In this document: piece after piece, positions 36,046 to 46,851 of the stretch
Position numbering within the stretch: position 1 is the stretch's first letter
Layout of the letters: each line of letters starts with the position of its first letter
DNA from: Nocardioides eburneiflavus
GTDB lineage: Bacteria; Actinomycetota; Actinomycetes; Propionibacteriales; Nocardioidaceae
Direction: 5' to 3'
Length of the DNA stretch: 64,000 nucleotides
Assembly (NCBI RefSeq): GCF_004785795.1
Contig: NZ_SRRO01000001.1
Location: 3,162,001 to 3,226,000 of the forward strand
Made by a program: the position numbers and the translations under genes
The notes under the pieces: generated by a model
What the model was told of the DNA's origin: nothing
Seen by the model: only the letters and a program-made list of their open reading frames with translations
The model's database searches: none

Positions 36046-37497
36046 TCAGATCGGGTACTGCTGGTCCGACGGCTCGACCGTGATCCACTTGAGCTCGGTG
36101 AACTCGTTGATGACCGCACGACCGTCGAAGCGGCCGTAGCCGCTGTTCTTCATGCCGCCGTAGGGAGCCTGGGCCTCGTTCTGGACCGTGGCGCCGTTGA
36201 CGTGGACGTGGCCGGCGTCGATCTGCATGGCGACGTTCAGTGCCCGGTGGGTGTCGCGCCCGAAGACGGCCGCGGCGAGGCCGTACTCGGTGTCGTTGGC
36301 CACTCGCACGGCCTCCTCGACGCCGGACACCCGCACGATCGTGGTGATGGGGCCGAAGGTCTCCTGGTCGTAGATCTTCATCGTCGGCGTCACGTGGTCG
36401 ACGATCGTGGCTGCCATCGCAGCACCGTCTGCCGGTCCGCCCGCCACCAGGTCGGCGCCCTGCGCGAGGGCGTCCTCGATCATGTCGTTGATCCGGTCGC
36501 CGCTGGCGGGCGTGACCATCGGCCCGACGACGCAGCCCGGGTTGGTGAGCGGGTCGTCGGCACCCAGCTCCGATGCGCGTGCAGCGAACTTGGACACGAA
36601 CTCGTCGGCGACCGACTCGTCGACGACGAACCGCTCGGTCGACATGCAGATCTGGCCCTGGAAGAGGAAGGAACCGAACACGGCGGCGTTGACCGCGCCG
36701 TCGATGTCGGCGTCGTCAAGGACGACGAGGGGGGCCTTGCCGCCGAGCTCGAGCAGGCAGGGCTTGAGCTGCGCCGCGGACTTCTGCGCGATGATGCGCC
36801 CGACCCGCGTCGAGCCCGTGAAGTTGATGCGACGAACGGACGGGTGGGCAATGATCGCGTCCACGACGCCGTCGGCGTCCTCCGCGGAGGTGGTGATGAA
36901 GTTGAGGACACCGGCCGGGAGCCCCGCCTCATGGAAGACCTCGGCGATGAGCTGGTGGGAGCGAGGGCTCAGCTCCGAACCGCGGAACACGACCGTGTTG
37001 CCGCACACGATCGGGTAGGCGAGCGAGCGAGCGGCGAGGACGCCGGCGCCGTTCCACGGAGCCATGCTGAAGACCACGCCGACCGGGACCCGGACCGTCA
37101 TCGACAGCGTGCCGGGCTTGTCGGTGGGGATGGTTTCGCCCTGGATCTGGGTGGCGAGGCCGGCCGCTTCACGGAGCAGGTTGGAGGTGAGGAACCCGTT
37201 GAAGCCGGCCCAGAGGGGAGCGGCGCCGACCTCTTGGCCCATGGCCTCGATCAGCTCGGGTGTGCGCTGGTCCATGAAGTCGGCGGCCTTAAGCAGGATG
37301 GCCCGCCGCTCGCTCGGGCCCGTCTTCGACCACGAGGCGAAGGCGGCGGCTGCTGAGTCCACAGCCGCGACGGCGTCGGAGACGTCTGCCGCCGCTGCAC
37401 GCGTGACGAGGCCTCCACTGAGCGGATGGTTGCGCTCGAACGTCCGTCCGTCGGTGGCGTCCTGTGGCTTGTTGTCGATGATGAGCTGGGTCTGCAC
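36046..37497 (-). CDS. Aldehyde dehydrogenase, aromatic aldehyde type
   Basis: 483 residues, NAD(P)-dependent. Catalytic Glu250 (LELGGKAP) and Cys284 (GQICMSTERF) are intact; FTGSTRVGR (nucleotide site) and QETFGPITTIVRV are standard. The overall pattern (benzaldehyde, vanillin and salicylaldehyde dehydrogenase group) suggests an aryl aldehyde. The chosen start is the GTG preceded by TAGGGG; a longer frame runs through the operator region and was rejected. It is divergent from the salicylate operon and shares its promoter region with twin inverted repeats, so salicylaldehyde to salicylate is an attractive role, though inferred. Confidence 0.88.
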   Translation of the reverse strand: MQTQLIIDNKPQDATDGRTFERNHPLSGGLVTRAAAADVSDAVAAVDSAAAAFASWSKTGPSERRAILLKAADFMDQRTPELIEAMGQEVGAAPLWAGFNGFLTSNLLREAAGLATQIQGETIPTDKPGTLSMTVRVPVGVVFSMAPWNGAGVLAARSLAYPIVCGNTVVFRGSELSPRSHQLIAEVFHEAGLPAGVLNFITTSAEDADGVVDAIIAHPSVRRINFTGSTRVGRIIAQKSAAQLKPCLLELGGKAPLVVLDDADIDGAVNAAVFGSFLFQGQICMSTERFVVDESVADEFVSKFAARASELGADDPLTNPGCVVGPMVTPASGDRINDMIEDALAQGADLVAGGPADGAAMAATIVDHVTPTMKIYDQETFGPITTIVRVSGVEEAVRVANDTEYGLAAAVFGRDTHRALNVAMQIDAGHVHVNGATVQNEAQAPYGGMKNSGYGRFDGRAVINEFTELKWITVEPSDQQYPI

Positions 37498-37544
37498 GGG
37501 TGCCCCTAGAAGTCTGTGGAGGGTGGTGTGACGATCACCATAAT

Positions 37545-37580
37545 GCAACATTCTGAGTCCGCATAGACCCAAAATGTTGC
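37545..37580. promoter_or_regulatory. Wide-spaced inverted repeat O1 (GCAACATT-N20-AATGTTGC)
   Basis: GCAACATT at 37545-37552 and AATGTTGC at 37573-37580, 20-bp spacer, lies about 48 bp upstream of the aldehyde dehydrogenase start. An identical architecture recurs at 37678-37713. It is a probable operator for the divergent promoters; the PaaX-type regulator at 45955 is the candidate binder. Confidence 0.7.
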
Positions 37581-37677
37581 TTATTGATCGGCGATGGACG
37601 CCGGGTAACGCGAGCAATCCCACCGGTTCGCCCTGTGCGACTCTCGGCGATTCAAGGAAAGGTCGGCGTGACCTAGC

Positions 37678-37713
37678 GCAACATTTCACAGACGGCCACC
37701 ACGAAAATGTTGC
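37678..37713. promoter_or_regulatory. Wide-spaced inverted repeat O2 (GCAACATT-N20-AATGTTGC)
   Basis: GCAACATT at 37678-37685 and AATGTTGC at 37706-37713, again with exactly 20 bp between. It ends 33 bp before the flavoprotein ATG. The left arms of the two copies are 133 bp apart, close to 12.7 helical turns, so DNA looping between them is possible. Confidence 0.7.
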
Positions 37714-37745
37714 GGTACTGCGGGGAGATCCCTACGGTGGACCGC

Positions 37746-39347
37746 ATGAGCCGTCGCGTCGCAGTCGTCGGAGGTGGACCTGGAGGTCTCTTCCTGGCCA
37801 CTCTCCTCCGCCGTGCCCGATCGGATGTCGACGTGACGCTCTTCGAGCGCAACCAGAGCACGGACGCGTTCGGCTTCGGCGTCGTCTTCTCGGATGCGAC
37901 CCTGCGCAAGATCGACGAGGCGGACCCGGTGCTGCGCGACGCCCTCACTGCGCACGGTCGCCACTGGGACCGCATCGACGTGTGGAGCGAGGGCGAGCGA
38001 CACGGGTTCTCGGGGAACGGGATGGCCGCGATCCACCGCCGCGTGCTCCTCAAGCTGCTTCAGGAGAACGCTGCTCGCGCGGGGGTCGACCTCCGGTTCG
38101 GGCGGGTCGCGCCACCCCTCGACGAGCTGAGCCGCGACTTCGACGTGGTCGTGGGCGCCGACGGCACGAACTCCGTAGTCCGCGAACACCTCGGCGAGGT
38201 CGGGCACACCGTCGACACCGCGACGGCCAAGTTCATCTGGTTCGGCACGACCCACCTGTTCGATGGCCTCACCTTCGTCCACCGTGCGTCGGAGCACGGC
38301 AACTTCGCGGTTCACGGCTATCCGATCAGCGACGACCTCTCCACCTTCATCGTCGAGACGGACGAACGCACGTGGCGGGCGGCCGGCCTGGACGCATTCG
38401 ACGTGTCCCAGCCCCCCGGGGTGTCGGACACGACGTCGCAGGACTACCTCGAGAAGCTCTTCGCCGAGGACATCGGGGGAGCCTCGCTCGTCGCGAACAA
38501 CTCCCGATGGGGCAACTTCCGCACGAGACGCACCCAGCGTTGGTACCGCGGCAACGTCGTGATGCTGGGAGATGCCGTGCACACCGCTCACTTCTCCGTC
38601 GGCTCCGGCACCAAGATGGCCATGGAGGACGCCGTCGCTCTCGCGGAGCAGATCACGGCTGCATGGCGCGGTGACGACGACCTCGAGACCGCTCTGGAGC
38701 AATATCAGGAAGAGCGGGCGAGGTCCGTCGCCAAGATCCAGGACGCCGCTCGACCGAGCCTGGCCTGGTGGGAGCGCTTCGGGCGCTACCAGCGTGAGCT
38801 GGACCCCTTGACGTTCAGCTTCCACTTCTTCTCGCGAAGCATCGGTGTCGCCAAGATCGCCCAGCGGGACGCGCAGCTCGTCGCAGACGTCCGCGCAGGT
38901 TGGCTCGCTCACCACGGCCAGCCCGCGCTGCAGGCGACGGTTCCCCTGCCGGAGGGGAACGCGGGGACGCTCGAGACGGTGCTTCTCCCCGCCGGTCGCG
39001 ACGGCGAGCTCGCGCTGGTGCGTGACCGACGAGGTACGCAGCTGCGGCTCGTGCCGTCCGGATCCGACGCAGCCGCCAGCACCTCGGCGTACGACGTGCC
39101 GCTGGTCCGGGCGCCGGACGACGAGAAAGGCCTCGCGGCGTCGGTCGATGCGCTGCCGTCGGCGGGCCTCGTCGCCATCACCGGGGACGACGAGCTGACG
39201 AAGGTCCTGCTGAGTGAGGAGGCTCGCTGGGGCCGCGGACTCACCGTCGTCCTGGTGGGGTCGTACGACGCGGACGCCGCTGAGACTTTGCTGCTGTCGG
39301 CGCGCGCCGACGTGGTGGTCATGGCCGACCTTGAGGACGCGAGATGA
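37746..39347 (+). CDS. sdgC: Salicylyl-CoA 5-hydroxylase-like FAD monooxygenase
   Basis: 533 residues. GGGPGG at about 9-14, DG motif in VVVGADGTNSVVREHLG, and GD at 275-276 followed by AVHTAHFSVGSGTKMAMEDA, a block characteristic of salicylyl-CoA 5-hydroxylases and related acyl-CoA monooxygenases. Expected reaction: salicylyl-CoA + NADH + O2 to gentisyl-CoA. The first 370 residues cover the monooxygenase; the last 160 (after about residue 380) are an extra domain not resembling the old-yellow-enzyme domain of the bifunctional form. The downstream ATG overlaps its stop. The symbol follows the Streptomyces WA46 pathway and is assigned by analogy. Confidence 0.78.
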   Translation: MSRRVAVVGGGPGGLFLATLLRRARSDVDVTLFERNQSTDAFGFGVVFSDATLRKIDEADPVLRDALTAHGRHWDRIDVWSEGERHGFSGNGMAAIHRRVLLKLLQENAARAGVDLRFGRVAPPLDELSRDFDVVVGADGTNSVVREHLGEVGHTVDTATAKFIWFGTTHLFDGLTFVHRASEHGNFAVHGYPISDDLSTFIVETDERTWRAAGLDAFDVSQPPGVSDTTSQDYLEKLFAEDIGGASLVANNSRWGNFRTRRTQRWYRGNVVMLGDAVHTAHFSVGSGTKMAMEDAVALAEQITAAWRGDDDLETALEQYQEERARSVAKIQDAARPSLAWWERFGRYQRELDPLTFSFHFFSRSIGVAKIAQRDAQLVADVRAGWLAHHGQPALQATVPLPEGNAGTLETVLLPAGRDGELALVRDRRGTQLRLVPSGSDAAASTSAYDVPLVRAPDDEKGLAASVDALPSAGLVAITGDDELTKVLLSEEARWGRGLTVVLVGSYDADAAETLLLSARADVVVMADLEDAR

Positions 39348-41441
39348 CTGACGTGGGCCTCCGGCCGCGCGACCGGGGCGGGCTCGGCTCCCTCTTCGAA
39401 CCGAGGGGAGTGGTGGTGATCGGCGCCTCGACCGATCCGGACAAGCTGGGCGGCGCGATGGCCGCCAGCCTCGCCGGCCTGGGCCTGCCCGTGGCACTGG
39501 TCAACAGCCGCGGTGGCGGCGGGATGTTCACCTCCGTGCGCGAGGCCGCAGACGGGTCGCCGGTCCCGCTCGACCTGGCGGTCCTCTGCGTCCCTGCGGC
39601 CGCGTGCGCGGCGGTGCTCGAGGAGTGCGCGGACGCACGAGTCGGCGCGGCCCTGATCTGCGCGGGGGGATTCGCGGAGGCAGGCGGTGACGGCGTCGAG
39701 CACGAGCGGCGGCTGCGCGAGGCCGCCTCGTCGACCGGCATCCGCCTGCTGGGCCCCAACACCTCCGGCTTCTTCGTGCCAGCCTCGGGACTGCGCGCGA
39801 GCTTCGTACCGGGAGTCGCCCACCTGACGGCGGGCTCGGTGGCGGTCGTCGCGGCGAGCGGGGGACTCAACCATGCCCTCGCCTTCGCGCTGCAGCGACA
39901 GGACGTGGGCGTGAGCCTCGGCGTCGGGATCGGTGCCGGCATCGACGTCACGGCCGTCGACGTCCTCGAGCACCTGGCGGAGGACGACCGCACGACTGCG
40001 ATCGCCCTGCACATCGAGACCGTCAGCGACGGACCGGCGCTGCTCGCGGCTGTCGCGAAGGTCTCTGCCACCAAGCCCGTCGTGGCACTGGTGGTGGGCG
40101 AGCACGACATCGGTGAGTTCGCCCGGTCCCACACGGGTGCACTCGCGACGTCGTGGCGCAGCACCCGGTCCCTGCTACGGCAAGCCGGAGCGGTGGTCGT
40201 CGACGACGAGGACGCGCTCGTGACGGCAGCTGCCACGCTGGCCGCCGTTCGGCTCGAGCCGCAGAGTGACCCCGGGGCGGCACTGGTGACTGGCCAGGCC
40301 GGCCCAGGTCTGCTGGTGGTGGATGCCCTGCACGGCGGCGACGTCCGCGTGCCCGACCTCTCCGACAAGACCCGAGCGCGGCTCGGCGAGCTGCTGCCTC
40401 CCATGACCTACCAGGCCAACCCGGTCGACACGGGGCGCCCCGGACCGGCTCACGCCGACGTGATCGGGGCGGTCGCAGCCGACGCAGCCATCGCAGTCAT
40501 CGGCGTCTACGGGCTCACCGAGCCTGTGATCGACCTGCCTCGCGTCGTCGCGTCTGCCGACCTGAATGGGAAGGCCGTCGTCGTCGGTCTCGACGGTCCG
40601 GCCGAGGAGGTGTCCGACGGACGCCGGACGGCGCGCAGCCTGGGCGTGCCGCTCGTGGTGGGACCCCGTGCGCTGTCCACCGCCCTGGTCGCACTGGTCG
40701 AGGACGCACGGCTGGCCTCGGCGCGCCGTGACGCGACCATCGCGGGCGCCCACGGCGCGGCGGGGATCGTCGCCGACGGAGTGGGGTGGACCGAGGCGCA
40801 GGCCAAGGACCTCCTGGACGACCTGGGCATCCCCACCCCGAGCCGAGCCGTGTGCACGACCTCGGAGGAGGGACAGGCTGCTCTCGCCCGCATCGACGGG
40901 CCGGTCGCGGTCAAGATCTCCGACGCCTCCGTCGCGCACAAGAGCGACCGCGGAGGTGTGCATCTCGCTGTCACCACCGCGCACGCGATGACCACGGCGG
41001 TGGACGCGCTCCGGTCGATCGGAGCCGTCGAGTTCCTGGTCGAGGCGATGGCACCTGCCGGCATCGACCTCGTCGTCGGCGCCCGCAGGGACCCGGTCTT
41101 CGGACCTGTCGTCCTGGTGGGTGTCGGCGGTGTCGCCACCGAGGTCTACGCCGATGTGGCCATCGCGTCCGTGCCGACGTCCCTGCCGAGGCTCACCGCA
41201 CTCCCCGGGCAACTGGCCGCGCATGCACTGCTCGATGGCTTCCGAGGCGGGCCCACGGTCGACCGGGAGGCCCTCGCCCGCGTCCTCGAGGCGCTGGGTG
41301 ACCTCCTGGTGGCCAACCCGCACCTGGACGAGATCGAGATCAATCCCCTCCGCGCACATGCGCGTGGCTTGGTGGCGCTCGACGCCGTCATCGTGAGCAG
41401 CCACCAGCCGGACGAGATGGCCGACGAGCAGAGGAAGACGC

Positions 41442-41449
<8 letters not shown>
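39344..41449 (+). CDS. ADP-forming acyl-CoA synthetase (acetyl-CoA synthetase family, fused subunits)
   Basis: 701 residues. Domain order: CoA-binding Rossmann domain (about 10-140; FEPRGVVVIGAS), flavodoxin-like succinyl-CoA-ligase domains (145-450) with the phospho-His motif SHTGAL (His263), then an ATP-grasp domain (about 480-700; GPVAVKISDASVAHKSDRGGVHL and ATEVYADVA). Such enzymes make acyl-CoA from acid, CoA and ATP. Both ends overlap neighbouring genes (ATGA and ATGAGTGA). Here it is paired with an AMP-forming aryl ligase, which is unexpected. It probably supplies the salicylyl-CoA thioester, either from salicylate directly or together with the ligase. Confidence 0.85.
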
Positions 41450-43127
<1,678 letters not shown>

Positions 43128-43128
43128 G

Positions 43129-44280
43129 ATGACGACCGATACCGGCACCGACGCAGGAACGGACACCACGTCCGAGCACAACGAGGACCTCGTGGCCGGA
43201 GCAGTCGTGCCTCCACCACCGACCGTCGAGGAGCAGCAGCAGATCGATCGCCTCTACGGCGACTTCGACAGCGAGCACATGGTGCCGCTGTGGACCCAGA
43301 TCGGCGAACTGATGCCGCTGACCCCCAAGCCCACAGCAGTGCCGCACGTGTGGCAGTGGAAGACCCTGCTGCCACTGGCCGAACGAGCCGGTGGCCTGAT
43401 CCCGGTGGGACGTGGGGGAGAGCGTCGCGCCATCGCGTTGGCCAACCCGGGCCTGGGCGGTCAGCCGTACGCGACGCCCACCCTGTGGGCCGCCATCCAG
43501 TACCTCGGCGGGCACGAGGTGGCTCCCGAGCACCGCCACAGCCAGAACGCCTTCCGTTTCGTGGTCGAGGGCGAGGGCGTCTGGACCGTCGTGGACGGCG
43601 ACCCGGTAGCGATGCGACGCGGTGACTTCCTTCTGACGCCCGGGTGGCGGTTCCACGGCCACCACAACGAGACGGACCACCCGATGGCGTGGATCGACGG
43701 CTTGGACATCCCCTTCGTCCACTACACCGACACGACCTTCTTCGAGTTCGGCAGCGACCGGGTGACCGACGAGTCGACACCGGACATCTCGCGCTCGGAG
43801 CAGCTTTGGTGCCACCCGGGGCTGCGCCCGGTGTCGCACCTGCAGGACACGGTGTCCTCGCCGATCGGCGCGTACCGCTGGGAGCACACGGACCGCGCGC
43901 TCGACGACCAGCTGGCCCTGGAGAAGGCCGGCTATCCGGCCACCGTCGAGCTCGGCCACGCCGCCGTCCGCTACGTGAACCCGACCACCGGCGGCGACGT
44001 GATGCCCACGATCCGCGCAGAGTTCCACAGGCTGGAGCACGAGGTGGTCACCCGTTCCCGGCGCGAGGCCGGTTCGAGCGTCTACCAGGTCTTCGAAGGC
44101 ACCGGCACCTTCGTGCTCGACGGCACCGAGCACACGGTCGAGAAGGGCGACATGGTCGTGGTGCCGTCGTGGACCCCGTTCAGCATCGCCGCCGACGCCG
44201 GCCTTGACCTCTTTCGTTTCGGCGACCACCCCATCATCGAGAGGCTCTCGCTCAACCGCATCCAGGAGGACGACGCATGA
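43129..44280 (+). CDS. sdgD: Gentisate 1,2-dioxygenase
   Basis: 383 residues, bicupin. The first cupin carries the Fe(II) ligands His135 and His137 (EHRHSQNAFRF) and His176 (WRFHGHHNE). The second cupin (about 285-375; SRREAGSSVYQVFEGTGTFVLDG) lacks the full ligand set, as usual. It opens gentisate to maleylpyruvate. It starts one base after the ligand-activating gene and ends in an ATGA overlap with the fumarylpyruvate hydrolase gene. 1-Hydroxy-2-naphthoate dioxygenase is a related alternative, made unlikely by the maleylpyruvate isomerase downstream. Confidence 0.92.
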   Translation: MTTDTGTDAGTDTTSEHNEDLVAGAVVPPPPTVEEQQQIDRLYGDFDSEHMVPLWTQIGELMPLTPKPTAVPHVWQWKTLLPLAERAGGLIPVGRGGERRAIALANPGLGGQPYATPTLWAAIQYLGGHEVAPEHRHSQNAFRFVVEGEGVWTVVDGDPVAMRRGDFLLTPGWRFHGHHNETDHPMAWIDGLDIPFVHYTDTTFFEFGSDRVTDESTPDISRSEQLWCHPGLRPVSHLQDTVSSPIGAYRWEHTDRALDDQLALEKAGYPATVELGHAAVRYVNPTTGGDVMPTIRAEFHRLEHEVVTRSRREAGSSVYQVFEGTGTFVLDGTEHTVEKGDMVVVPSWTPFSIAADAGLDLFRFGDHPIIERLSLNRIQEDDA

Positions 44281-45137
44281 GGCTCGTGACTTTCCGACGA
44301 GCCGAGGGTGGCACCGCCGTCGGCAGGATCGAGGGCGAGGGAGCTGCCGACGACCAGGTCGTCGAGCTGCAGCTCCCCGACGCGAGTGACGTGGGGCAGC
44401 TCCTCGGCCAGCCCGGGTGGCGCGGAGTGGCCGAGCAGGCCGAGGGCAAGCGGCACCGATTGGGCGACCTCGACCTGGCGCCAGTCGTGCCGAGCCCCAG
44501 CAAGGTGATCTGCGTCGGGCTCAACTACCGCGCGCACATCCTCGAGATGGGCCGCGACCTCCCGGACTTCCCGACCTTGTTCGCGAAGTTCCCCGAGACG
44601 CTCACCGGACCTCACGACGACATCCCGGCACCGCCGGAGGACGTCGCGCTCGACTGGGAGGCCGAGCTCACGGTAGTGATCGGCACGCAGTGCCGCCGCG
44701 TGTCCGAGAGCGAGGCGGGCGACCACATCGCCGGTTACACCGTGGCCAACGACATCTCGATGCGCTCATGGCAGTTCCGCACCAAGGAGTGGCTGCAGGG
44801 CAAGATGTGGGAGGCCTCCACACCGGTCGGGCCGGCGCTGGTCACCGCGGACGAGTGGAAGCCCGGCCCGGACGTCTCCACCGCGGTCAACGGCGAGCAG
44901 ATGCAGGCTGCCACCACGGGTGACCTGCTGTTCGGACCGGAGGCCCTCGTCTCCTACATCTCCACGATGATCACGCTCAACCCCGGCGACCTCATCCTCA
45001 CCGGCACCCCCGGCGGAGTGGGCCGCGCCAGGACTCCCGAGCGCTATCTCGTCGACGGTGACCTCGTCGAGACCTCGATCGACGGCCTCGGGACATTGAC
45101 CAACCGGGTGGTGGCCGAGCGGCCGCAGTCGGCCTGA
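44277..45137 (+). CDS. Fumarylacetoacetate hydrolase-family protein, probable fumarylpyruvate hydrolase
   Basis: 286 residues. A short N-terminal domain precedes the FAH core (from about residue 75; ICVGLNYRAHI). Metal ligands are the Glu residues in DWEAELTVVIG and the Asp in TVANDISMR; TSTMITLNPGD-type and GTPGGVG motifs close the site. It cleaves fumarylpyruvate to fumarate and pyruvate, the final step of the gentisate route. ATG overlaps the dioxygenase stop; its own stop overlaps the next start (TGATG). Confidence 0.88.
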   Translation: MRLVTFRRAEGGTAVGRIEGEGAADDQVVELQLPDASDVGQLLGQPGWRGVAEQAEGKRHRLGDLDLAPVVPSPSKVICVGLNYRAHILEMGRDLPDFPTLFAKFPETLTGPHDDIPAPPEDVALDWEAELTVVIGTQCRRVSESEAGDHIAGYTVANDISMRSWQFRTKEWLQGKMWEASTPVGPALVTADEWKPGPDVSTAVNGEQMQAATTGDLLFGPEALVSYISTMITLNPGDLILTGTPGGVGRARTPERYLVDGDLVETSIDGLGTLTNRVVAERPQSA

Positions 45138-45892
45138 TGGTCGCTCGTGAGGTGCTGTCGACCGATCCGCAGGTGCTCCGCGACCTGGCCACGGCGCGGC
45201 TGGGGACGGCGTACTTCCGCCGCCAGCTGGTCAAGGTGAGGGACCAGGACTTCGCCGCGCCCAGCCTGCTGCCGGGCTGGTCGCGCAACCAGCTCGTCTC
45301 CCACGTGGGCTACAACGCGCGTGCAGTCGCGCGTCTGGTGACGTGGGCGGCGACGGGTGTCGAAACCCCCATGTACGACTCATCGCAAGCACGCGCCGAC
45401 GAGATCGAGGTGGGGGCGACCCTCCGCCCTGATGCCCTCCGGAGCCTGTGCGAGCACTCGGCCATCGACCTCGACGTCCGGTGGCGAGACCTCCCCGACG
45501 ACCGCTGGTCGGTGACCGTCGTGACCGCACAGGGCCGCGAGGTCCCCGCTTCGGAGACGCTATGGATGCGGTCACGGGAGGTGTGGCTCCATGCCGTCGA
45601 CCTGGACGTCGGTGGTCGGTTCGAGGACATTCCCGCTCCCGTGCTCCACCGACTCCTGTCCGACGTGGCCGGCATGTGGGAGAAGCGAGGTGAGCTCGCG
45701 GGTTTCACTCTGGGCGTGGAGGCGGGTCGATCCGGTCGCCAGGTGACGTACGGCGACGCGGAGACTGCCGCGGCTTCGGTTGCCGGGCCCCTCTCTCACC
45801 TGGTCGGGTGGGCGACCGGTCGCACCAGTCCGGGCCACACGTCCCTGGAGTGGCGACGAGGACAACCGGTCGAGGCGCCGCGATGGCTGTGA
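45137..45892 (+). CDS. Mycothiol-dependent maleylpyruvate isomerase
   Basis: 251 residues. The DinB-like N-terminal MDMPI domain shows the metal residues: His in QLVSHVGYNA (about 54), Glu in CEHSAIDLDVRW (about 107), and His in REVWLHAVDLD (about 155). A C-terminal domain of about 80 residues follows. It converts maleylpyruvate to fumarylpyruvate with mycothiol, the thiol of actinobacteria, which also supports the taxonomic guess. It is coupled to the hydrolase gene by TGATG. The glutathione-dependent (zeta GST) type used by Gram-negatives is not what is seen here. Confidence 0.9.
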   Translation: MVAREVLSTDPQVLRDLATARLGTAYFRRQLVKVRDQDFAAPSLLPGWSRNQLVSHVGYNARAVARLVTWAATGVETPMYDSSQARADEIEVGATLRPDALRSLCEHSAIDLDVRWRDLPDDRWSVTVVTAQGREVPASETLWMRSREVWLHAVDLDVGGRFEDIPAPVLHRLLSDVAGMWEKRGELAGFTLGVEAGRSGRQVTYGDAETAAASVAGPLSHLVGWATGRTSPGHTSLEWRRGQPVEAPRWL

Positions 45893-45954
45893 CCGACGGC
45901 GTCACGCGAGCCCGGGTCCCCGCTTCGACGCGAGCAGTTGGGCATCATGGGCGC

Positions 45955-46788
45955 ATGCCCGTGAAACCCCGCAGCCTCGTGCTCGACATGTTCGGCGAGT
46001 ACCTGCGCTACATCGGGCCGGAGGTCCGGCTGACTCAGGTGACCAACCTGCTGAGCGAGTTCGATGTCACTCCGGCCTCGGTGCGGGTGACGATGTCGCG
46101 ACTGAAGAACGAGGAGTGGTTCACCTCCCGCCGTGAGGGTCGCGAGACCGTCTACACCCTGACGCAGACGATGGTCGACGTCCTCGACGAGGGCCGGGCG
46201 CGCATCTTCGCACCGCCGGCCCGGCCGTGGACGGGGGACTGGACCATGGTCATCTACCAGATGTCCGAGGCAGAGCGGGTCGAGCGCAACCAGCTCCGCA
46301 AGACCCTGGCCTGGCACGGGTTCGGACCTCTGACCACATCGACCTGGCTGGCGCCGGGCGATCGGTCGGCCGAGGCCCGTGCCTTCGTGGGAGAGGGTGT
46401 CCGAGAGCAGGTCGACATCCTGCGGTGCTCCTCCGAAGGAGTGGAGCACGACCGCGACATGGCATCGCGGTGCTGGGACCTCGAGGCCCTGGCCGCCGAC
46501 TACGACGTCTTCGTCGCCGCCCACCAGACCCTCGCTCGGGAGGCGCCACGGCTCATCGGGGCCGAGGCGCTCATCGCCAGGACCGAGCTCATCTCGACAT
46601 TCCGTCACTTTCCGTTCCGGGATCCGCGCCTCCCGCTCGAGATCCGGCCGATGCCGTGGCCCGGTGACGAGGCCCACCTGTTGTTCCGTCGGACCTACGA
46701 CGTGCTGGGTGCCGCAGCGCGCGCCCACGTGAGCGACCTGGTGGGCCAGCCCGTTCCCGCTGCGGTCGAGAGCGACCCAGCCGCCTGA
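45955..46788 (+). CDS. PaaX-family transcriptional regulator
   Basis: 277 residues. N-terminal winged HTH (PRSLVLDMFGEYLRYIGPEVRLTQVTNLLSEFDVTPASVRVTMSRLKNEEW, presented here in parts: HTH core about 28-52) and the PaaX C-terminal domain (WTMVIYQM...FRDPRLPLEIRPMPWPGDEAHLLFRRTYD). PaaX proteins repress aromatic-CoA pathways and are released by an aryl-CoA. Here the natural effector would be salicylyl-CoA or gentisyl-CoA. It is the seventh gene of the salicylate operon, so autoregulation is expected. The wide-spaced repeats at 37545-37713 resemble the architecture of known PaaX sites. The start is the ATG giving MPVKPR. Confidence 0.88.
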   Translation: MPVKPRSLVLDMFGEYLRYIGPEVRLTQVTNLLSEFDVTPASVRVTMSRLKNEEWFTSRREGRETVYTLTQTMVDVLDEGRARIFAPPARPWTGDWTMVIYQMSEAERVERNQLRKTLAWHGFGPLTTSTWLAPGDRSAEARAFVGEGVREQVDILRCSSEGVEHDRDMASRCWDLEALAADYDVFVAAHQTLAREAPRLIGAEALIARTELISTFRHFPFRDPRLPLEIRPMPWPGDEAHLLFRRTYDVLGAAARAHVSDLVGQPVPAAVESDPAA

Positions 46789-46851
46789 CACTCCACCGCA
46801 TCCTGGGCCGGCTCGCCGATGCCCCAGCCGACCCGGAACGGGAGACACACC

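Noticed and set aside
37686..39497. A 603-codon minus-strand open frame antisense to the salicylyl-CoA hydroxylase gene
   Set aside because: High-GC DNA gives long antisense frames. The plus strand carries clear flavoprotein motifs and coupled overlaps; the antisense product resembles nothing.
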